The notes beneath the pieces are model-generated. The model was not told where the DNA came from. It ran no database searches and was given only the letters and a program-made list of their open reading frames with translations. DNA of 18,824 nt, from assembly GCA_031265715.1 (NCBI GenBank), contig JAISCG010000018.1, forward strand, positions 1 to 18,824. Reading direction: 5' to 3'. Positions 1 through 7,564 of the stretch are shown here, piece after piece. Source of the DNA: Holosporaceae bacterium (lineage in GTDB: Bacteria; Pseudomonadota; Alphaproteobacteria; UBA3830). Every line of letters starts with the position of its first letter. Position 1 is the stretch's first letter. A program made the translations under genes and the position numbers.

Positions 1-635
1 TCAACCCTCTGCGCAACTTCCGAGGGAGTTCCCATCCCCTCAATTTTCACAATCCTATCCGAATAGTAGCGAGAAAGAGGAAGAGTCGCCTCTTCATATT
101 CCCTCAATCTGTTTCGAACGGTTGCCTCTTCGTCGTCTTTCCTCTTCACAAGTTCGCCGCCACAGGAACAAACGTCAACTTTGTACGTCGGACCGTAGGT
201 ATTGCCGCACTTCGAACATACGCGACGCTGAGAAATCCGTGCGACCACCTCCTCTGCGTCAACCGAAAGTTCGATTACGCGGATGGCGTCCCTAAGCTTC
301 CCGGACATAACTCCGTCCAAAACGCGCGCCTGGCTCTCCGTCCTCGGATACCCGTCCAAAATAACTACTTTACCTTCTTCGACGACCTTCCCGAGATTCT
401 TTTCCACAATCTCATTGACGATATCATCGCCCACCAAACCGCCGGATCCGAGAATATCCTCCACCCTGCGTCCGATTTCAGATTTCTCTTTTACCTCACT
501 TCTTAACAAATTTCCAGTGGAAAAATGAAAAACTTCATATTTGTCTTTTATATATTGGGCCACGGTCCCTTTACCGGCTCCGGGAGCTCCAAAAAGAATC
601 AATATTCTCACTATATTCACTGACAATTGAGTCAT
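1..635 (-). CDS. adk: Adenylate kinase (3' end cut by window edge)
   Basis: Cytosolic adenylate kinase, converting ATP + AMP to two ADP. Reading the minus strand from ATG at 635 gives 211 codons plus two bases before the window ends, so only the last few residues should be missing. Seen: P-loop GAPGAGKGT at residues 16-24, the AMP-site DGYPR motif near residue 97, and a lid with cysteines spaced CSKC ... CSC, followed by the usual RKDD and NRL.EY region. The ATG overlaps the secY stop (ATGA), and a GGAG lies 11 nt upstream inside secY, which suggests translational coupling. In-frame GTG codons at 620 and 611 would give N-termini nearer the family norm (MNIVRILIL, MRILIL) but have no Shine-Dalgarno. 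Family assignment is certain; the exact start is less so. Confidence 0.95.
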   Translation of the reverse strand, partial: MTQLSVNIVRILILFGAPGAGKGTVAQYIKDKYEVFHFSTGNLLRSEVKEKSEIGRRVEDILGSGGLVGDDIVNEIVEKNLGKVVEEGKVVILDGYPRTESQARVLDGVMSGKLRDAIRVIELSVDAEEVVARISQRRVCSKCGNTYGPTYKVDVCSCGGELVKRKDDEEATVRNRLREYEEATLPLSRYYSDRIVKIEGMGTPSEVAQRV

Positions 636-1960
636 TTTTTCTTTTTCTCCATTTTCTTGAGAACGCCTCTGTACTGATGGGAAAGCACATGGGTATAAAC
701 CTGCGAAATTGTATCCATCGTTACGCCGACAATAATTAATATGCCGGTACCGCCGAACAAGAAATGTACCCCGAATTTTGACTCCATAAGATTCGGCAAT
801 ATACAAACGGCAGACATGTACAAAGCACCAACCGTCGTCAATCTCGTCAAAATATAGTCTAAATAATCCGCCGTCGCCTGTCCCGGACGCACTCCCGGCA
901 CAAATCCCCCGGCCTTCTTCAAATTATCCGCCGTTTCCATCGGATTAAACACAATGGCTGTGTAGAAGAACGAAAAGAGCATTATCATCGCAACCAAAAT
1001 CGCCGAAAACACCGCCCCGCCACGACTGAAGACTGAAAAAATCCGACTCAGCATTTCATTGTCCGTCTCGTTCACAAAACTCATCAGCATCAAAGGCATT
1101 GACAGCAAAGCGTAGGCGAAAATCGGAGGCATAACTCCCGCCGAATTAATTTTCAGAGGCAGGTGATTATTTTCCATCCCCCTGTTCTGGGTCACCATGG
1201 CAGCTTTTTGCGGATAGCTGATGGTAACGCGACGCTGTGCGCGCTCCACAAAAACTACGCCGAGTATAACGGCAATAGCCACAGCAAATATAAATACCAC
1301 CGAAGGAATCGACAAAGCCCCGGCTCTTCCCATTTCAAAAATATTCGCGATGCTCGCCGGCATGTTGGCAACGATACCTGAAAATATCAATAACGAAGAT
1401 CCGTTTCCGACTCCCCGGGAGGTTATCTGCTCGCCGAGCCACACCAAAAACAACGTCCCGCACACCAGCGACGGAACGGCAATAAGCGGAAATATCCCTC
1501 CGATAACCACGGGACTTCCCTGGGAATTCATCAGATAGAGACTTATCGCGAAAGCCTGAACACTTGCAATCACAATGGTCAGATATTTCGTATATTGAGA
1601 TATCTTTTTGCGACCGCTCTCTCCCTCTTTCTTCAAGGCTTCCAAAGTAGGAAAAACCATGGTGAACAGCTGAATAATAATGCTGGACGAAATGTACGGC
1701 ATAAGATTCAGGGCAAAAATCGTCATACGACTCAGAGCGCCACCGGAAAACATGTTGAACATCCCCAGAACGCCGCCGCTGCTCAAATGGCGATTGGCCA
1801 ACTCGGCGATGGCGACCGGATCCAACCCCGGAAGCGGGATGTAGGTACCGATTCTGTAAACAAAAAGAGCGAGGATAGCAAAAAGCAATCGCTTTTTTAA
1901 ATCCGTCGCCTTGGAAAAAGCATCAATACTTAAATTTTGATCAAAAACAGAACCGGCCAT
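632..1960 (-). CDS. secY: Preprotein translocase subunit SecY
   Basis: Central channel of the SecYEG translocon in the inner membrane, which exports unfolded proteins driven by SecA or inserts membrane proteins from the ribosome. At 442 aa it is full length for the family and shows the expected alternation of about ten hydrophobic segments. Recognisable parts are the N-terminal cytosolic segment ending DLKKRLLFAILALFVYRIG, the YIPLPGLDP stretch that starts the plug-side region, the SRGVGNGSSLLIF motif, and the basic cytosolic loop VERAQRRVTISYPQKAA that contacts the ribosome or SecA. The C-terminus is strongly basic (KKMEKKKK). It follows rplO by 10 nt and overlaps adk by 4 nt, its usual place at the end of the spc operon. 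Confidence 0.98.
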   Translation of the reverse strand: MAGSVFDQNLSIDAFSKATDLKKRLLFAILALFVYRIGTYIPLPGLDPVAIAELANRHLSSGGVLGMFNMFSGGALSRMTIFALNLMPYISSSIIIQLFTMVFPTLEALKKEGESGRKKISQYTKYLTIVIASVQAFAISLYLMNSQGSPVVIGGIFPLIAVPSLVCGTLFLVWLGEQITSRGVGNGSSLLIFSGIVANMPASIANIFEMGRAGALSIPSVVFIFAVAIAVILGVVFVERAQRRVTISYPQKAAMVTQNRGMENNHLPLKINSAGVMPPIFAYALLSMPLMLMSFVNETDNEMLSRIFSVFSRGGAVFSAILVAMIMLFSFFYTAIVFNPMETADNLKKAGGFVPGVRPGQATADYLDYILTRLTTVGALYMSAVCILPNLMESKFGVHFLFGGTGILIIVGVTMDTISQVYTHVLSHQYRGVLKKMEKKKK

Positions 1961-1970
1961 ATAAAATTAC

Positions 1971-2438
1971 CTAAATTATTTCAACTTTTCCGCCAACCGC
2001 TTCAACCCCTTGAACCGCGGCAGCCGACGCATATCCCGCGGAGATCTGCAACGCCGTTTTTAACTCACCCTTGGCCAGCAAGCGGATCGCTGTTGCGTTA
2101 CTTCTTACGGCTCCGGCTTTTTTCAAAACCTCAAGATTTACTTCCTGATTTGCCGCCAGAACATTCGCATCGCAAAGTCTCTGCAAATCACAAAGATTTA
2201 CGCAGAACACCAGCGAATTCAGCTTTTTCATGGACACGAACCCCCTCTTCGGCAATCTTCTGTAGATCGGCATCTGACCGCCTTCAAACCAACTGACGGC
2301 TCCGCGCCCGGATCTTGCCTTACCACCCTTATGACCGTAGGAACAAGTTTTTCCGCATCCCGATCCGATACCGCGACCGAGAGCTTTTTTATCTATGCCG
2401 TTGCGAGCTTTCAGCCCGCCTAATCCGAAATTACCCAT
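1971..2438 (-). CDS. rplO: 50S ribosomal protein L15
   Basis: Large-subunit protein uL15, which binds 23S rRNA and helps late assembly of the 50S particle. The 155-aa product has the basic, glycine-rich N-terminal extension typical of bacterial L15 (GRGIGSGCGKTCSYGHKGGKARSG), then GGQMPIYRRLPKRGF, and a globular C-terminal half ending in VGGKVEII. Its ATG shares one base with the rpmD stop (TAATG), and secY starts 10 nt downstream, the conserved L30-L15-SecY order. The N-terminal start is MGNFGLGGLKA; family members often have a slightly different lead-in (LRPAPGS), so this end is a bit divergent. Confidence 0.96.
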   Translation of the reverse strand: MGNFGLGGLKARNGIDKKALGRGIGSGCGKTCSYGHKGGKARSGRGAVSWFEGGQMPIYRRLPKRGFVSMKKLNSLVFCVNLCDLQRLCDANVLAANQEVNLEVLKKAGAVRSNATAIRLLAKGELKTALQISAGYASAAAVQGVEAVGGKVEII

Positions 2439-2644
2439 TACGCATCCTCAACTTTTACCAGGTGAGAGACTTTTCGCAAAAGACCTCTTATACAATTATC
2501 GTCTCTGCGAACAACTCTTTTTCCGATTTTTCCCAATCCCAAAGCTTTCAAACTCAGCACCTGGGATTTTTCACACCCGGCTTTACTCCCCGTTTGAACA
2601 ATGCTCAACTGAGCCGCTCCGGAATCTGCTTTTACTTTTTTCAT
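2438..2644 (-). CDS. rpmD: 50S ribosomal protein L30
   Basis: Small large-subunit protein uL30. I start it at the ATG at 2644 rather than the in-frame TTG three bases upstream, because GAGGGG sits 7 nt before this ATG. The product is then 68 aa, slightly longer than the roughly 60 aa usual for bacteria. The family core is clear: LSIVQTGSKAGCEKSQVLSLKALGLGKIGKRVVRRDDNCIRGLLRKVSHLVKVE, with the conserved LGL.K rise and the NxxxRGLLxKVxHLV end. It lies 12 nt after rpsE and overlaps rplO by one base. Confidence 0.95.
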   Translation of the reverse strand: MKKVKADSGAAQLSIVQTGSKAGCEKSQVLSLKALGLGKIGKRVVRRDDNCIRGLLRKVSHLVKVEDA

Positions 2645-2656
2645 CAATCGTCCCCT

Positions 2657-3169
2657 CTATTTTCCGAAAGTGCGACGAGAAGTAATATCGCTCACTTTTT
2701 TCCCGCGCTTGCCGGCAATGTACTTTGGAGACATTGTTGATTGCAACGCATCAAAAGTCGCCCTCACCATGTTATGGGGATTGACGCTGCCGACACACTT
2801 ACTTACCACATCCTGAACGCCGAGAGCTTCAAAAACCGACCTCATGGCGCCACCGGCGATAATTCCGGTACCCGATACGGCCGACCGCAAAACGACTTTC
2901 CCGGCTCCGAATCTGCCGAAAGAATCATGATGCAGCGTTCTGCCTTCCCGCATAGGAATCTTAATCATAGATCTCTTTGCTCTTTCCGACGCTTTTTTAA
3001 CCGCGTCCGAAACCTCTCTCGCCTTTCCGCTCGCGTACCCTACCCTGCCGCGTCCGTCTCCGACGACAACCAAAGCAGAGAAGGAAAATCTCTTTCCGCC
3101 CTTAACAACCTTAGCAACACGATTTATGGCCACAAGTTTTTCAATGTAAGCTACTTCTTCACGACTCAT
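2657..3169 (-). CDS. rpsE: 30S ribosomal protein S5
   Basis: Small-subunit protein uS5, located near the mRNA entry channel and important for decoding accuracy. The 170-aa product has an N-terminal double-stranded RNA-binding-like domain (RVAKVVKGGKRFSFSALVVVGDG, GYASGKAREV) and a C-terminal domain with VLRSAVSGTGIIAGGAMRSVFEALGVQDVVSK and NPHNMVRATFDAL, all family signatures. The loop VVKGGKRFSF, where spectinomycin-resistance changes occur in other bacteria, reads as the ordinary form. It follows rplR by 12 nt and precedes rpmD. Confidence 0.97.
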   Translation of the reverse strand: MSREEVAYIEKLVAINRVAKVVKGGKRFSFSALVVVGDGRGRVGYASGKAREVSDAVKKASERAKRSMIKIPMREGRTLHHDSFGRFGAGKVVLRSAVSGTGIIAGGAMRSVFEALGVQDVVSKCVGSVNPHNMVRATFDALQSTMSPKYIAGKRGKKVSDITSRRTFGK

Positions 3170-3181
3170 AAAATTTATTCC

Positions 3182-3541
3182 TTAAAACAACAATCCGCCA
3201 CCGCGAGCACCATCGGCAAGATTTTTCACTCTCCCGTGAAAATTGTATCCGCCGCGATCAAAAACCACCTCTTTTACCCCTGCTTCAACCGCTCTCGCCG
3301 CGATCATCTCTCCGACTTTAAAAGCAGCTTCGCAGTTGGAAGCCTTTCCGGTTTCCCTGAAATTTTTATCCAGAGTGGAAGCCGAACATAAAGTCCTGCC
3401 GCAGGAATCATCAATTATTTGCGCATAAATATGACGCTCCGACCGAAAAACCGACAATCTCGGCTTACCGGAAGATTTGCAACGCACTTTGTAACGAGCT
3501 CGTCTCGCTCTGCGCTCAAAATTATCACTAAATCTGGTCAT
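3182..3541 (-). CDS. rplR: 50S ribosomal protein L18
   Basis: Large-subunit protein uL18, which binds 5S rRNA together with L5 and anchors it in the central protuberance. The product is 119 aa, the usual bacterial length. Seen: the basic N-terminal tail (RFSDNFERRARRARYKVRCK), the core strand KPRLSVFRSERHIYAQIIDD, and the C-terminal part VKEVVFDRGGYNFHGRVKNLADGAR, which matches the conserved VVFDRGGYxYHGRVKALADAAREGGL consensus of the family. It begins 2 nt after rplF and lies 12 nt before rpsE. Confidence 0.97.
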   Translation of the reverse strand: MTRFSDNFERRARRARYKVRCKSSGKPRLSVFRSERHIYAQIIDDSCGRTLCSASTLDKNFRETGKASNCEAAFKVGEMIAARAVEAGVKEVVFDRGGYNFHGRVKNLADGARGGGLLF

Positions 3542-3543
3542 GA

Positions 3544-4077
3544 TTATTTCTTCTTTCCCTCTTTGCGGTACACAAACTGACCCGCCATAATAATCCCTTT
3601 TCCCTTGTACGGCTCGGGAGTTCTAAACTTCTGGATCTTTCTGATAACTTCGCCGACGCGCTGCCTGTCAGCCCCGGAAACCGCAATCACCGTCGGACTT
3701 TCGCAGGCGATTTTTACATCGGCGGGAATCGGCACAACAATATCGTGGCTGTATCCCAGTTGCATGACCAAATCATTTCCCTTGACGCTCGCTTTATAAC
3801 CGACGCCGACAAGATTCACCTTTTTTACGAATAACGTCGACAATCCCTGAACAGCTTTGGAAACGATCGCCCGGCAGGTTCCCCACATGGCGCGTGACTC
3901 TTTACTGTCATCACAGGGCTTGAATACAATCTTACCGTCGACGATTTCCGAATTCACACTTTTGTGTACCTTAAACTCGAATTCGCCGTTTTTTCCCTTC
4001 CCGACCAGAACGCCATCGTTAAGAGTAACGACAACCCCCGACGGAATTTCAACCGGATGCTTTCCAATTCTCGACAT
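3544..4077 (-). CDS. rplF: 50S ribosomal protein L6
   Basis: Large-subunit protein uL6 near the factor-binding site. I place the start at the ATG at 4077, giving MSRIGKHPVEIPSGV, a standard L6 N-terminus. An in-frame TTG at 4083 would add two residues and overlap rpsH, but AAGGTG lies 8 nt before the ATG and supports the shorter form of 177 aa, exactly the usual length. Two repeated L6 domains are visible; the second carries VKIACESPTVIAVSGADRQRVGEV and the family end RTPEPYKGKGI. It starts 2 nt after the rpsH stop and is followed 2 nt later by rplR. Confidence 0.96.
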   Translation of the reverse strand: MSRIGKHPVEIPSGVVVTLNDGVLVGKGKNGEFEFKVHKSVNSEIVDGKIVFKPCDDSKESRAMWGTCRAIVSKAVQGLSTLFVKKVNLVGVGYKASVKGNDLVMQLGYSHDIVVPIPADVKIACESPTVIAVSGADRQRVGEVIRKIQKFRTPEPYKGKGIIMAGQFVYRKEGKKK

Positions 4078-4079
4078 TT

Positions 4080-4472
4080 TCAAAACACCTTACACAAAAT
4101 TTCGCCGCCGACATTGCTTTCTTTGGCTTCCGCGTCTGACATAATACCCTTTGAAGTCGAAAGTATATAGATACCGAATCCGTTACAAACGGGCGCGATT
4201 CTCTTCAGCTTGGAATATACTCTGCGACTCGGCTTGGAAACTCTGTCCAACATATTTATAACCTGTCTTCCTTCGTAGTAGCGCAAATCTACTCTCAGGT
4301 AATTGCGACCGTTGATAACGACTTCACTAAAGCCGTCTATGTATCCTTCACGCTCCAGAACTTGCAGAATTCCCGCTTTAATTTTGGATGATGGGATATC
4401 AACTGTTTCAAAATAGCGTTGGCAAGCGTTTTTAATTCTTGCGAGCATATCTGAAATAGGATCTGTCATCAT
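4080..4472 (-). CDS. rpsH: 30S ribosomal protein S8
   Basis: Small-subunit protein uS8, a primary 16S rRNA binder in the platform; in enterobacteria it also represses the spc operon by binding its mRNA. The 130-aa product begins MTDPISDMLARIKNA after a tandem ATGATG, the first ATG lying 9 nt after AGGAG. The C-terminal signature is intact: RRVYSKLKRIAPVCNGFGIYILSTSKGIMSDAEA, with the STSKG motif that binds helix 21. It starts 12 nt after rpsN. Whether the feedback seen in E. coli operates here cannot be told from the protein. Confidence 0.97.
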   Translation of the reverse strand: MMTDPISDMLARIKNACQRYFETVDIPSSKIKAGILQVLEREGYIDGFSEVVINGRNYLRVDLRYYEGRQVINMLDRVSKPSRRVYSKLKRIAPVCNGFGIYILSTSKGIMSDAEAKESNVGGEILCKVF

Positions 4473-4484
4473 TCTCTTATTCTC

Positions 4485-4790
4485 CTACCAACTTGCTTTG
4501 CGGACGCCGGGAATCAACCCTCCGGCCGCCATTTCTCTCAACATAATACGCGAAATACCGAACTTCCTATGGACTCCGCGGGCACGACCGGTAATCATGC
4601 AACGATTACGAATTCTCGTCGCCGAGGAAGTCCTTGGCATTGCTGCCAATTTCAGCTGAGCCGCAAAACGCTCCTCTGCCGGAAGACTCCTGTTACCCGT
4701 TACCGCTTTCAGCTCGGCGCGCTTCGCCTTTTTAGAATCCACTCTCTTCCGAATTCTTTTTACCGATTCAATACTACTCAATCGAGCCAT
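4485..4790 (-). CDS. rpsN: 30S ribosomal protein S14 (zinc-free type)
   Basis: Small-subunit protein uS14 in the head near the 3' domain of 16S rRNA. The product is 101 aa, the length of the long zinc-independent form: the C-terminal part reads RNRCMITGRARGVHRKFGISRIMLREMAAGGLIPGVRKASW and has no paired CxxC motifs, unlike the about 61-aa zinc form of many Gram-positives. The N-terminal half is rich in Lys and Arg (RIRKRVDSKKAKRAELKAV). It lies 14 nt after rplE and 12 nt before rpsH. Confidence 0.97.
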   Translation of the reverse strand: MARLSSIESVKRIRKRVDSKKAKRAELKAVTGNRSLPAEERFAAQLKLAAMPRTSSATRIRNRCMITGRARGVHRKFGISRIMLREMAAGGLIPGVRKASW

Positions 4791-4804
4791 AGTACAATAC
4801 CCTT

Positions 4805-5344
4805 CTATGAAACAAACGGAAAATTAAAAGCTTTCAACAACGCGGCAGCATGCACGTCATTTTTAGCGCTCGTTACAACAACCACATCCAAACCATGAAT
4901 ATTTTCCACATTACTCACGGCGACCTCGGGAAAAATTATCTGTTCTTTAATCCCGAAGGAATAATTCCCGTTACCGTCGAACGACTTTTTTGAAAGTCCG
5001 CGGAAATCTCGCACTCTTGGAAGAGCAATATTCACCAGGCGATCCAAAAATTCGTACATTTTCTCACGACGAATGGTCACCATCGCCCCGATTTTCTGCC
5101 CCTGACGCAGCTTAAATCCGGCGACGGACTTGCGAGCAACGGTCATAACCGCTTTCTGCCCGGCAATCATTGTCAACTCCTCCACAGCCTGCTTAACATG
5201 CTTGCTGTCCGAAGTCCCCTCGCCTACCCCCATGTTGAGAACAACCTTCTCTACTCTCGGAACTTGAAAGTCATTGGACAATTCCAAATCCGACCTGAGC
5301 TGCGGGACAATTTTCTCAAAATAATAATCTCTCAAACGAGCCAT
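4805..5344 (-). CDS. rplE: 50S ribosomal protein L5
   Basis: Large-subunit protein uL5, which with L18 holds 5S rRNA and contacts P-site tRNA. The 179-aa product is full length and shows family landmarks: VPRVEKVVLNMGVGE near residue 28, AGQKAVMTVARKSVAGFKLRQGQKIGAMVTIR in the middle, and RDFRGLSKKSFDGNGNYSFGIKEQIIFPE. The C-terminal segment VTSAKNDVHAAALLKAFNFPF is also typical (usually TTAKTDEEARALLxxFGMPF). It is 13 nt after rplX and 14 nt before rpsN. Confidence 0.97.
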   Translation of the reverse strand: MARLRDYYFEKIVPQLRSDLELSNDFQVPRVEKVVLNMGVGEGTSDSKHVKQAVEELTMIAGQKAVMTVARKSVAGFKLRQGQKIGAMVTIRREKMYEFLDRLVNIALPRVRDFRGLSKKSFDGNGNYSFGIKEQIIFPEVAVSNVENIHGLDVVVVTSAKNDVHAAALLKAFNFPFVS

Positions 5345-5357
5345 AATCTTCTCACGT

Positions 5358-5672
5358 TTAGTTTATCACAGAACCGGTACGCTTGGAAACGCGCACCTTC
5401 TTACCATCAACAATTTTCATCTCAACACGAACCGGCTTGTCATCCGAAGGATCCACAAGCATCACATTCGATGCGTGCACGGAATGCTCCTTTTTGATAA
5501 GCCCCCCGGCATTCGTCGCCGTCGGCTTTTGATGCCTCGTACAAACGTTTACACCTTTTACGACAACCCTTCTGTCATCTCTCAGGACGCTGAGGATTTC
5601 TCCCCTCACCCCTTTATCCTTACCGGTAATAACCTGAACGGTATCGCCTCTTCTTATACGCCACTTATCCAT
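5358..5672 (-). CDS. rplX: 50S ribosomal protein L24
   Basis: Large-subunit protein uL24, an assembly initiator that binds the 5' end of 23S rRNA. The 104-aa product starts with WRIRRGDTVQVITGKDKGVRG, the KOW motif, then RRVVVKGVNVCTRHQKP and the conserved GGLIKKEHSVHASNVMLVDP. Its ATG shares one base with the rplN stop (TAATG), so translation is probably coupled. rplE follows after 13 nt. Confidence 0.96.
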   Translation of the reverse strand: MDKWRIRRGDTVQVITGKDKGVRGEILSVLRDDRRVVVKGVNVCTRHQKPTATNAGGLIKKEHSVHASNVMLVDPSDDKPVRVEMKIVDGKKVRVSKRTGSVIN

Positions 5673-6040
5673 TATAAAACCTCCGGAGCCAATGAAATTA
5701 TCTTCATCATGTTTCTGCTGCGCAACTCTCTCGTCACGGGACCGAAAACACGAGTCCCTATCGGCTCGCCCTGCTTATTTATTAACACCGCCGCATTTCT
5801 GTCGAATCGTATAACGCTGCCGTCTTTGCGATAAACCGCCGCCGCCGTTCTCACCACAACAGCCTGAACCACATCGCCGGCTTTCACCTTTCCGCGGGGA
5901 ATGGCGTCCTTCACGGATGCGACAATGATATCGCCGACTCCGGCATATCTGCGCCCTGCTCCGCCCAGAACTTTAATGCACATTAACTCGCGAGCGCCTG
6001 AATTATCGGCAACCGATAATCTGGTTTGCATCTGTATCAT
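5672..6040 (-). CDS. rplN: 50S ribosomal protein L14
   Basis: Large-subunit protein uL14, part of the intersubunit bridge B8 region. The 122-aa product begins MIQMQTRLSVADNSGARELMCIKVLGG, which matches the highly conserved L14 start, and contains VKAGDVVQAVVVRT, GSVIRFDRNAAVLINKQGEPIGTRVFGPV and the family end IISLAPEVL. Length is standard. It overlaps rpsQ by 4 nt (ATGA) and rplX by 1 nt. Confidence 0.98.
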   Translation of the reverse strand: MIQMQTRLSVADNSGARELMCIKVLGGAGRRYAGVGDIIVASVKDAIPRGKVKAGDVVQAVVVRTAAAVYRKDGSVIRFDRNAAVLINKQGEPIGTRVFGPVTRELRSRNMMKIISLAPEVL

Positions 6041-6288
6041 AGCCGAGCTCCTTCAACACCGTCGTTCACGACAACCCAACACTTTGTCTTTGATATAGGG
6101 CTTGTTTCGCAGATCACAACACGATCCCCAACTCCGCACTCATTTTTTTCGTCATGGGCGTGATATTTTTTCGTAATGTTAACATACTTCTTGTATTTCG
6201 GATGCATTACGCGCCTCGTCACCAAAACCGTGACAGTCTTGTTACAGGCATTACTCGTAACAACTCCCTCCAAAACAAACCTAGACAT
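6037..6288 (-). CDS. rpsQ: 30S ribosomal protein S17
   Basis: Small-subunit protein uS17, a primary 16S rRNA binder. I start it at the ATG at 6288 (MSRFVLEGVVTSNACNKTV), which has AAGGA 4 nt upstream, rather than the in-frame ATG at 6303, giving 83 aa as is usual. The OB-fold family signature is present: NKTVTVLVTRRVMHPKYKKYVNITKKYHAHDE and GDRVVICETSPISKTK. The start lies inside rpmC, an 8-nt overlap, and its stop overlaps the rplN start. Confidence 0.95.
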   Translation of the reverse strand: MSRFVLEGVVTSNACNKTVTVLVTRRVMHPKYKKYVNITKKYHAHDEKNECGVGDRVVICETSPISKTKCWVVVNDGVEGARL

Positions 6289-6466
6289 TCTTTCCTTCTC
6301 CATTCTCGAGTGATCTTACACATTTCGCGACATTTTTGCGAGAATTTTTTATCACATGCGCAGAAACACTCTCACCTAATACTCTGCGGAAACGAATTCT
6401 CATGACTTCCATCTTCGCCGCATCCAATTCGGCATTGCGAGATTGATTAACCTTCTCCTTAGCCAT
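6281..6466 (-). CDS. rpmC: 50S ribosomal protein L29
   Basis: Large-subunit protein uL29 near the polypeptide exit tunnel, where it helps form the docking site for nascent-chain factors. The best start is the ATG at 6466 (MAKEKVNQSRNAEL), with AGGGG 9 nt upstream; an in-frame GTG at 6472 overlapping the rplP stop is the alternative. The product is 61 aa, two predicted helices, with a weakly conserved sequence; the family core KMEVMRIRFRRV.GES is only a loose match to the usual ELxxLRFQxAxGQL. Assignment rests on size, composition and its fixed place between rplP and rpsQ. Confidence 0.9.
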   Translation of the reverse strand: MAKEKVNQSRNAELDAAKMEVMRIRFRRVLGESVSAHVIKNSRKNVAKCVRSLENGEGKNV

Positions 6467-6468
6467 GA

Positions 6469-6879
6469 TCACACACCCCTTGCAACTATTTTAGTTAAAA
6501 CCGGCAATTTAGCAGCAGCCAAAGTCAGCGCTTCCTTCGCCACCGATTCATCTACGCCGTCCATCTCGAACATAATCGTTCCCGGATATACCCTGCACGC
6601 CCAATACTCGACGCCGCCTTTTCCGCTGCCCATTCTCACCTCGGCAGGTTTTTGGGTAACGGGAATATTCGGATAAACCCTTATCCAAACCTTTCCCACA
6701 CGCTTCATGCATCTGGTGATGGTACGCCTGGCCGCCTCGATCTGCGCCGCCGTAACACGAGCCGGCTCCACGGCTTTTAATCCGAAAGAACCGAAACTCA
6801 AGCGATATCCTGAAGAAGCAATTCCGTGTATTCTTCCCTTGAATTGCTTCCTAAATTTCATTTTAGCCGGAGATAACAT
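6469..6879 (-). CDS. rplP: 50S ribosomal protein L16
   Basis: Large-subunit protein uL16, which contacts A-site tRNA and is added late in 50S assembly. The 136-aa product begins MLSPAKMKFRKQFKGRIHGIA, close to the family MLxPKRxKFRKxxKGR start, and carries RRTITRCMKRVGKVWIRVYPNIPVTQKPAEVRMGSGKG and GGVEYWACRVYPGTIMFEMDGV. The RMGSGKG stretch contains the conserved residues near the A site. It is 3 nt after rpsC, and its stop lies 2 nt before the chosen rpmC ATG. Confidence 0.97.
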   Translation of the reverse strand: MLSPAKMKFRKQFKGRIHGIASSGYRLSFGSFGLKAVEPARVTAAQIEAARRTITRCMKRVGKVWIRVYPNIPVTQKPAEVRMGSGKGGVEYWACRVYPGTIMFEMDGVDESVAKEALTLAAAKLPVLTKIVARGV

Positions 6880-6882
6880 GAC

Positions 6883-7563
6883 TTATTCCCTCTCTTGCCT
6901 GTCACCAACACGTTTTGGCAGGAAAACAGGTTTTGTGTTATAGATCTCACCCTTATAAATCCAAACCTTAATACCGATGGATCCGTATGTGGTGTCTGCC
7001 GTGGCGAAACCGTAATCAATGTCCGCCCTCAAAGTATGCAAAGGCACCTGACCTTCCCTATACCATTCCATCCTTGCGATTTCAGATCCGCCGAGTCTGC
7101 CGGAGCAATTTACGCGAATACCGAGACCGCCCGCTCTCAAAGTAGATTGCATCGCCCTCTTTATGGCTCTGCGGAATCCCACTCTTTTTTCAATCTGAGA
7201 AGCAATCGAATCGGCGACTAATTTTGCATCAATATCCGGTTTACGAACCTCGACAATGTTCAGTGCAACGTCTGCCCCTCCGACCAAAGCAACCAACTCG
7301 GAACGCAATTTTTCAATTCCGTTTCCTTTTTTTCCGATCACAATCCCGGGCTTCGCCGTATGGATCGTAACAACAATTTTCTTCGCAAGCCTTTCCAAAA
7401 GAATTTTTGAAACTCCCGCCTGCTCAAGTTTTTCTCCGAGAAATTTTCTCAGATTAAAATCTTGACTCAGCAAAGACGAGTAGCTGTTTTTGGAGTACCA
7501 GCTCGACGTCCAGTTACGAATTATTCCCAAACGAAGAGAATTCGGATTTATTTTTTGTCCCAT
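6883..7563 (-). CDS. rpsC: 30S ribosomal protein S3
   Basis: Small-subunit protein uS3, at the mRNA entry tunnel, with mRNA helicase-related residues. The true start is the ATG at 7563 (MGQKINPNSLRLGIIRNW), the standard S3 N-terminus, preceded by GGCGGG; an upstream reading to 7599 would run into rplV. The product is 226 aa. The KH domain shows its GxxG loop as GKKG at residues 77-80, and the C-terminal domain has LGIRVNCSGRLGGSEIAR.E and GQVPLHTLRADIDYGFATADTTYGSIGIKVW. The gap to rplV is 1 nt. Confidence 0.97.
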   Translation of the reverse strand: MGQKINPNSLRLGIIRNWTSSWYSKNSYSSLLSQDFNLRKFLGEKLEQAGVSKILLERLAKKIVVTIHTAKPGIVIGKKGNGIEKLRSELVALVGGADVALNIVEVRKPDIDAKLVADSIASQIEKRVGFRRAIKRAMQSTLRAGGLGIRVNCSGRLGGSEIARMEWYREGQVPLHTLRADIDYGFATADTTYGSIGIKVWIYKGEIYNTKPVFLPKRVGDRQERE

Positions 7564-7564
7564 A

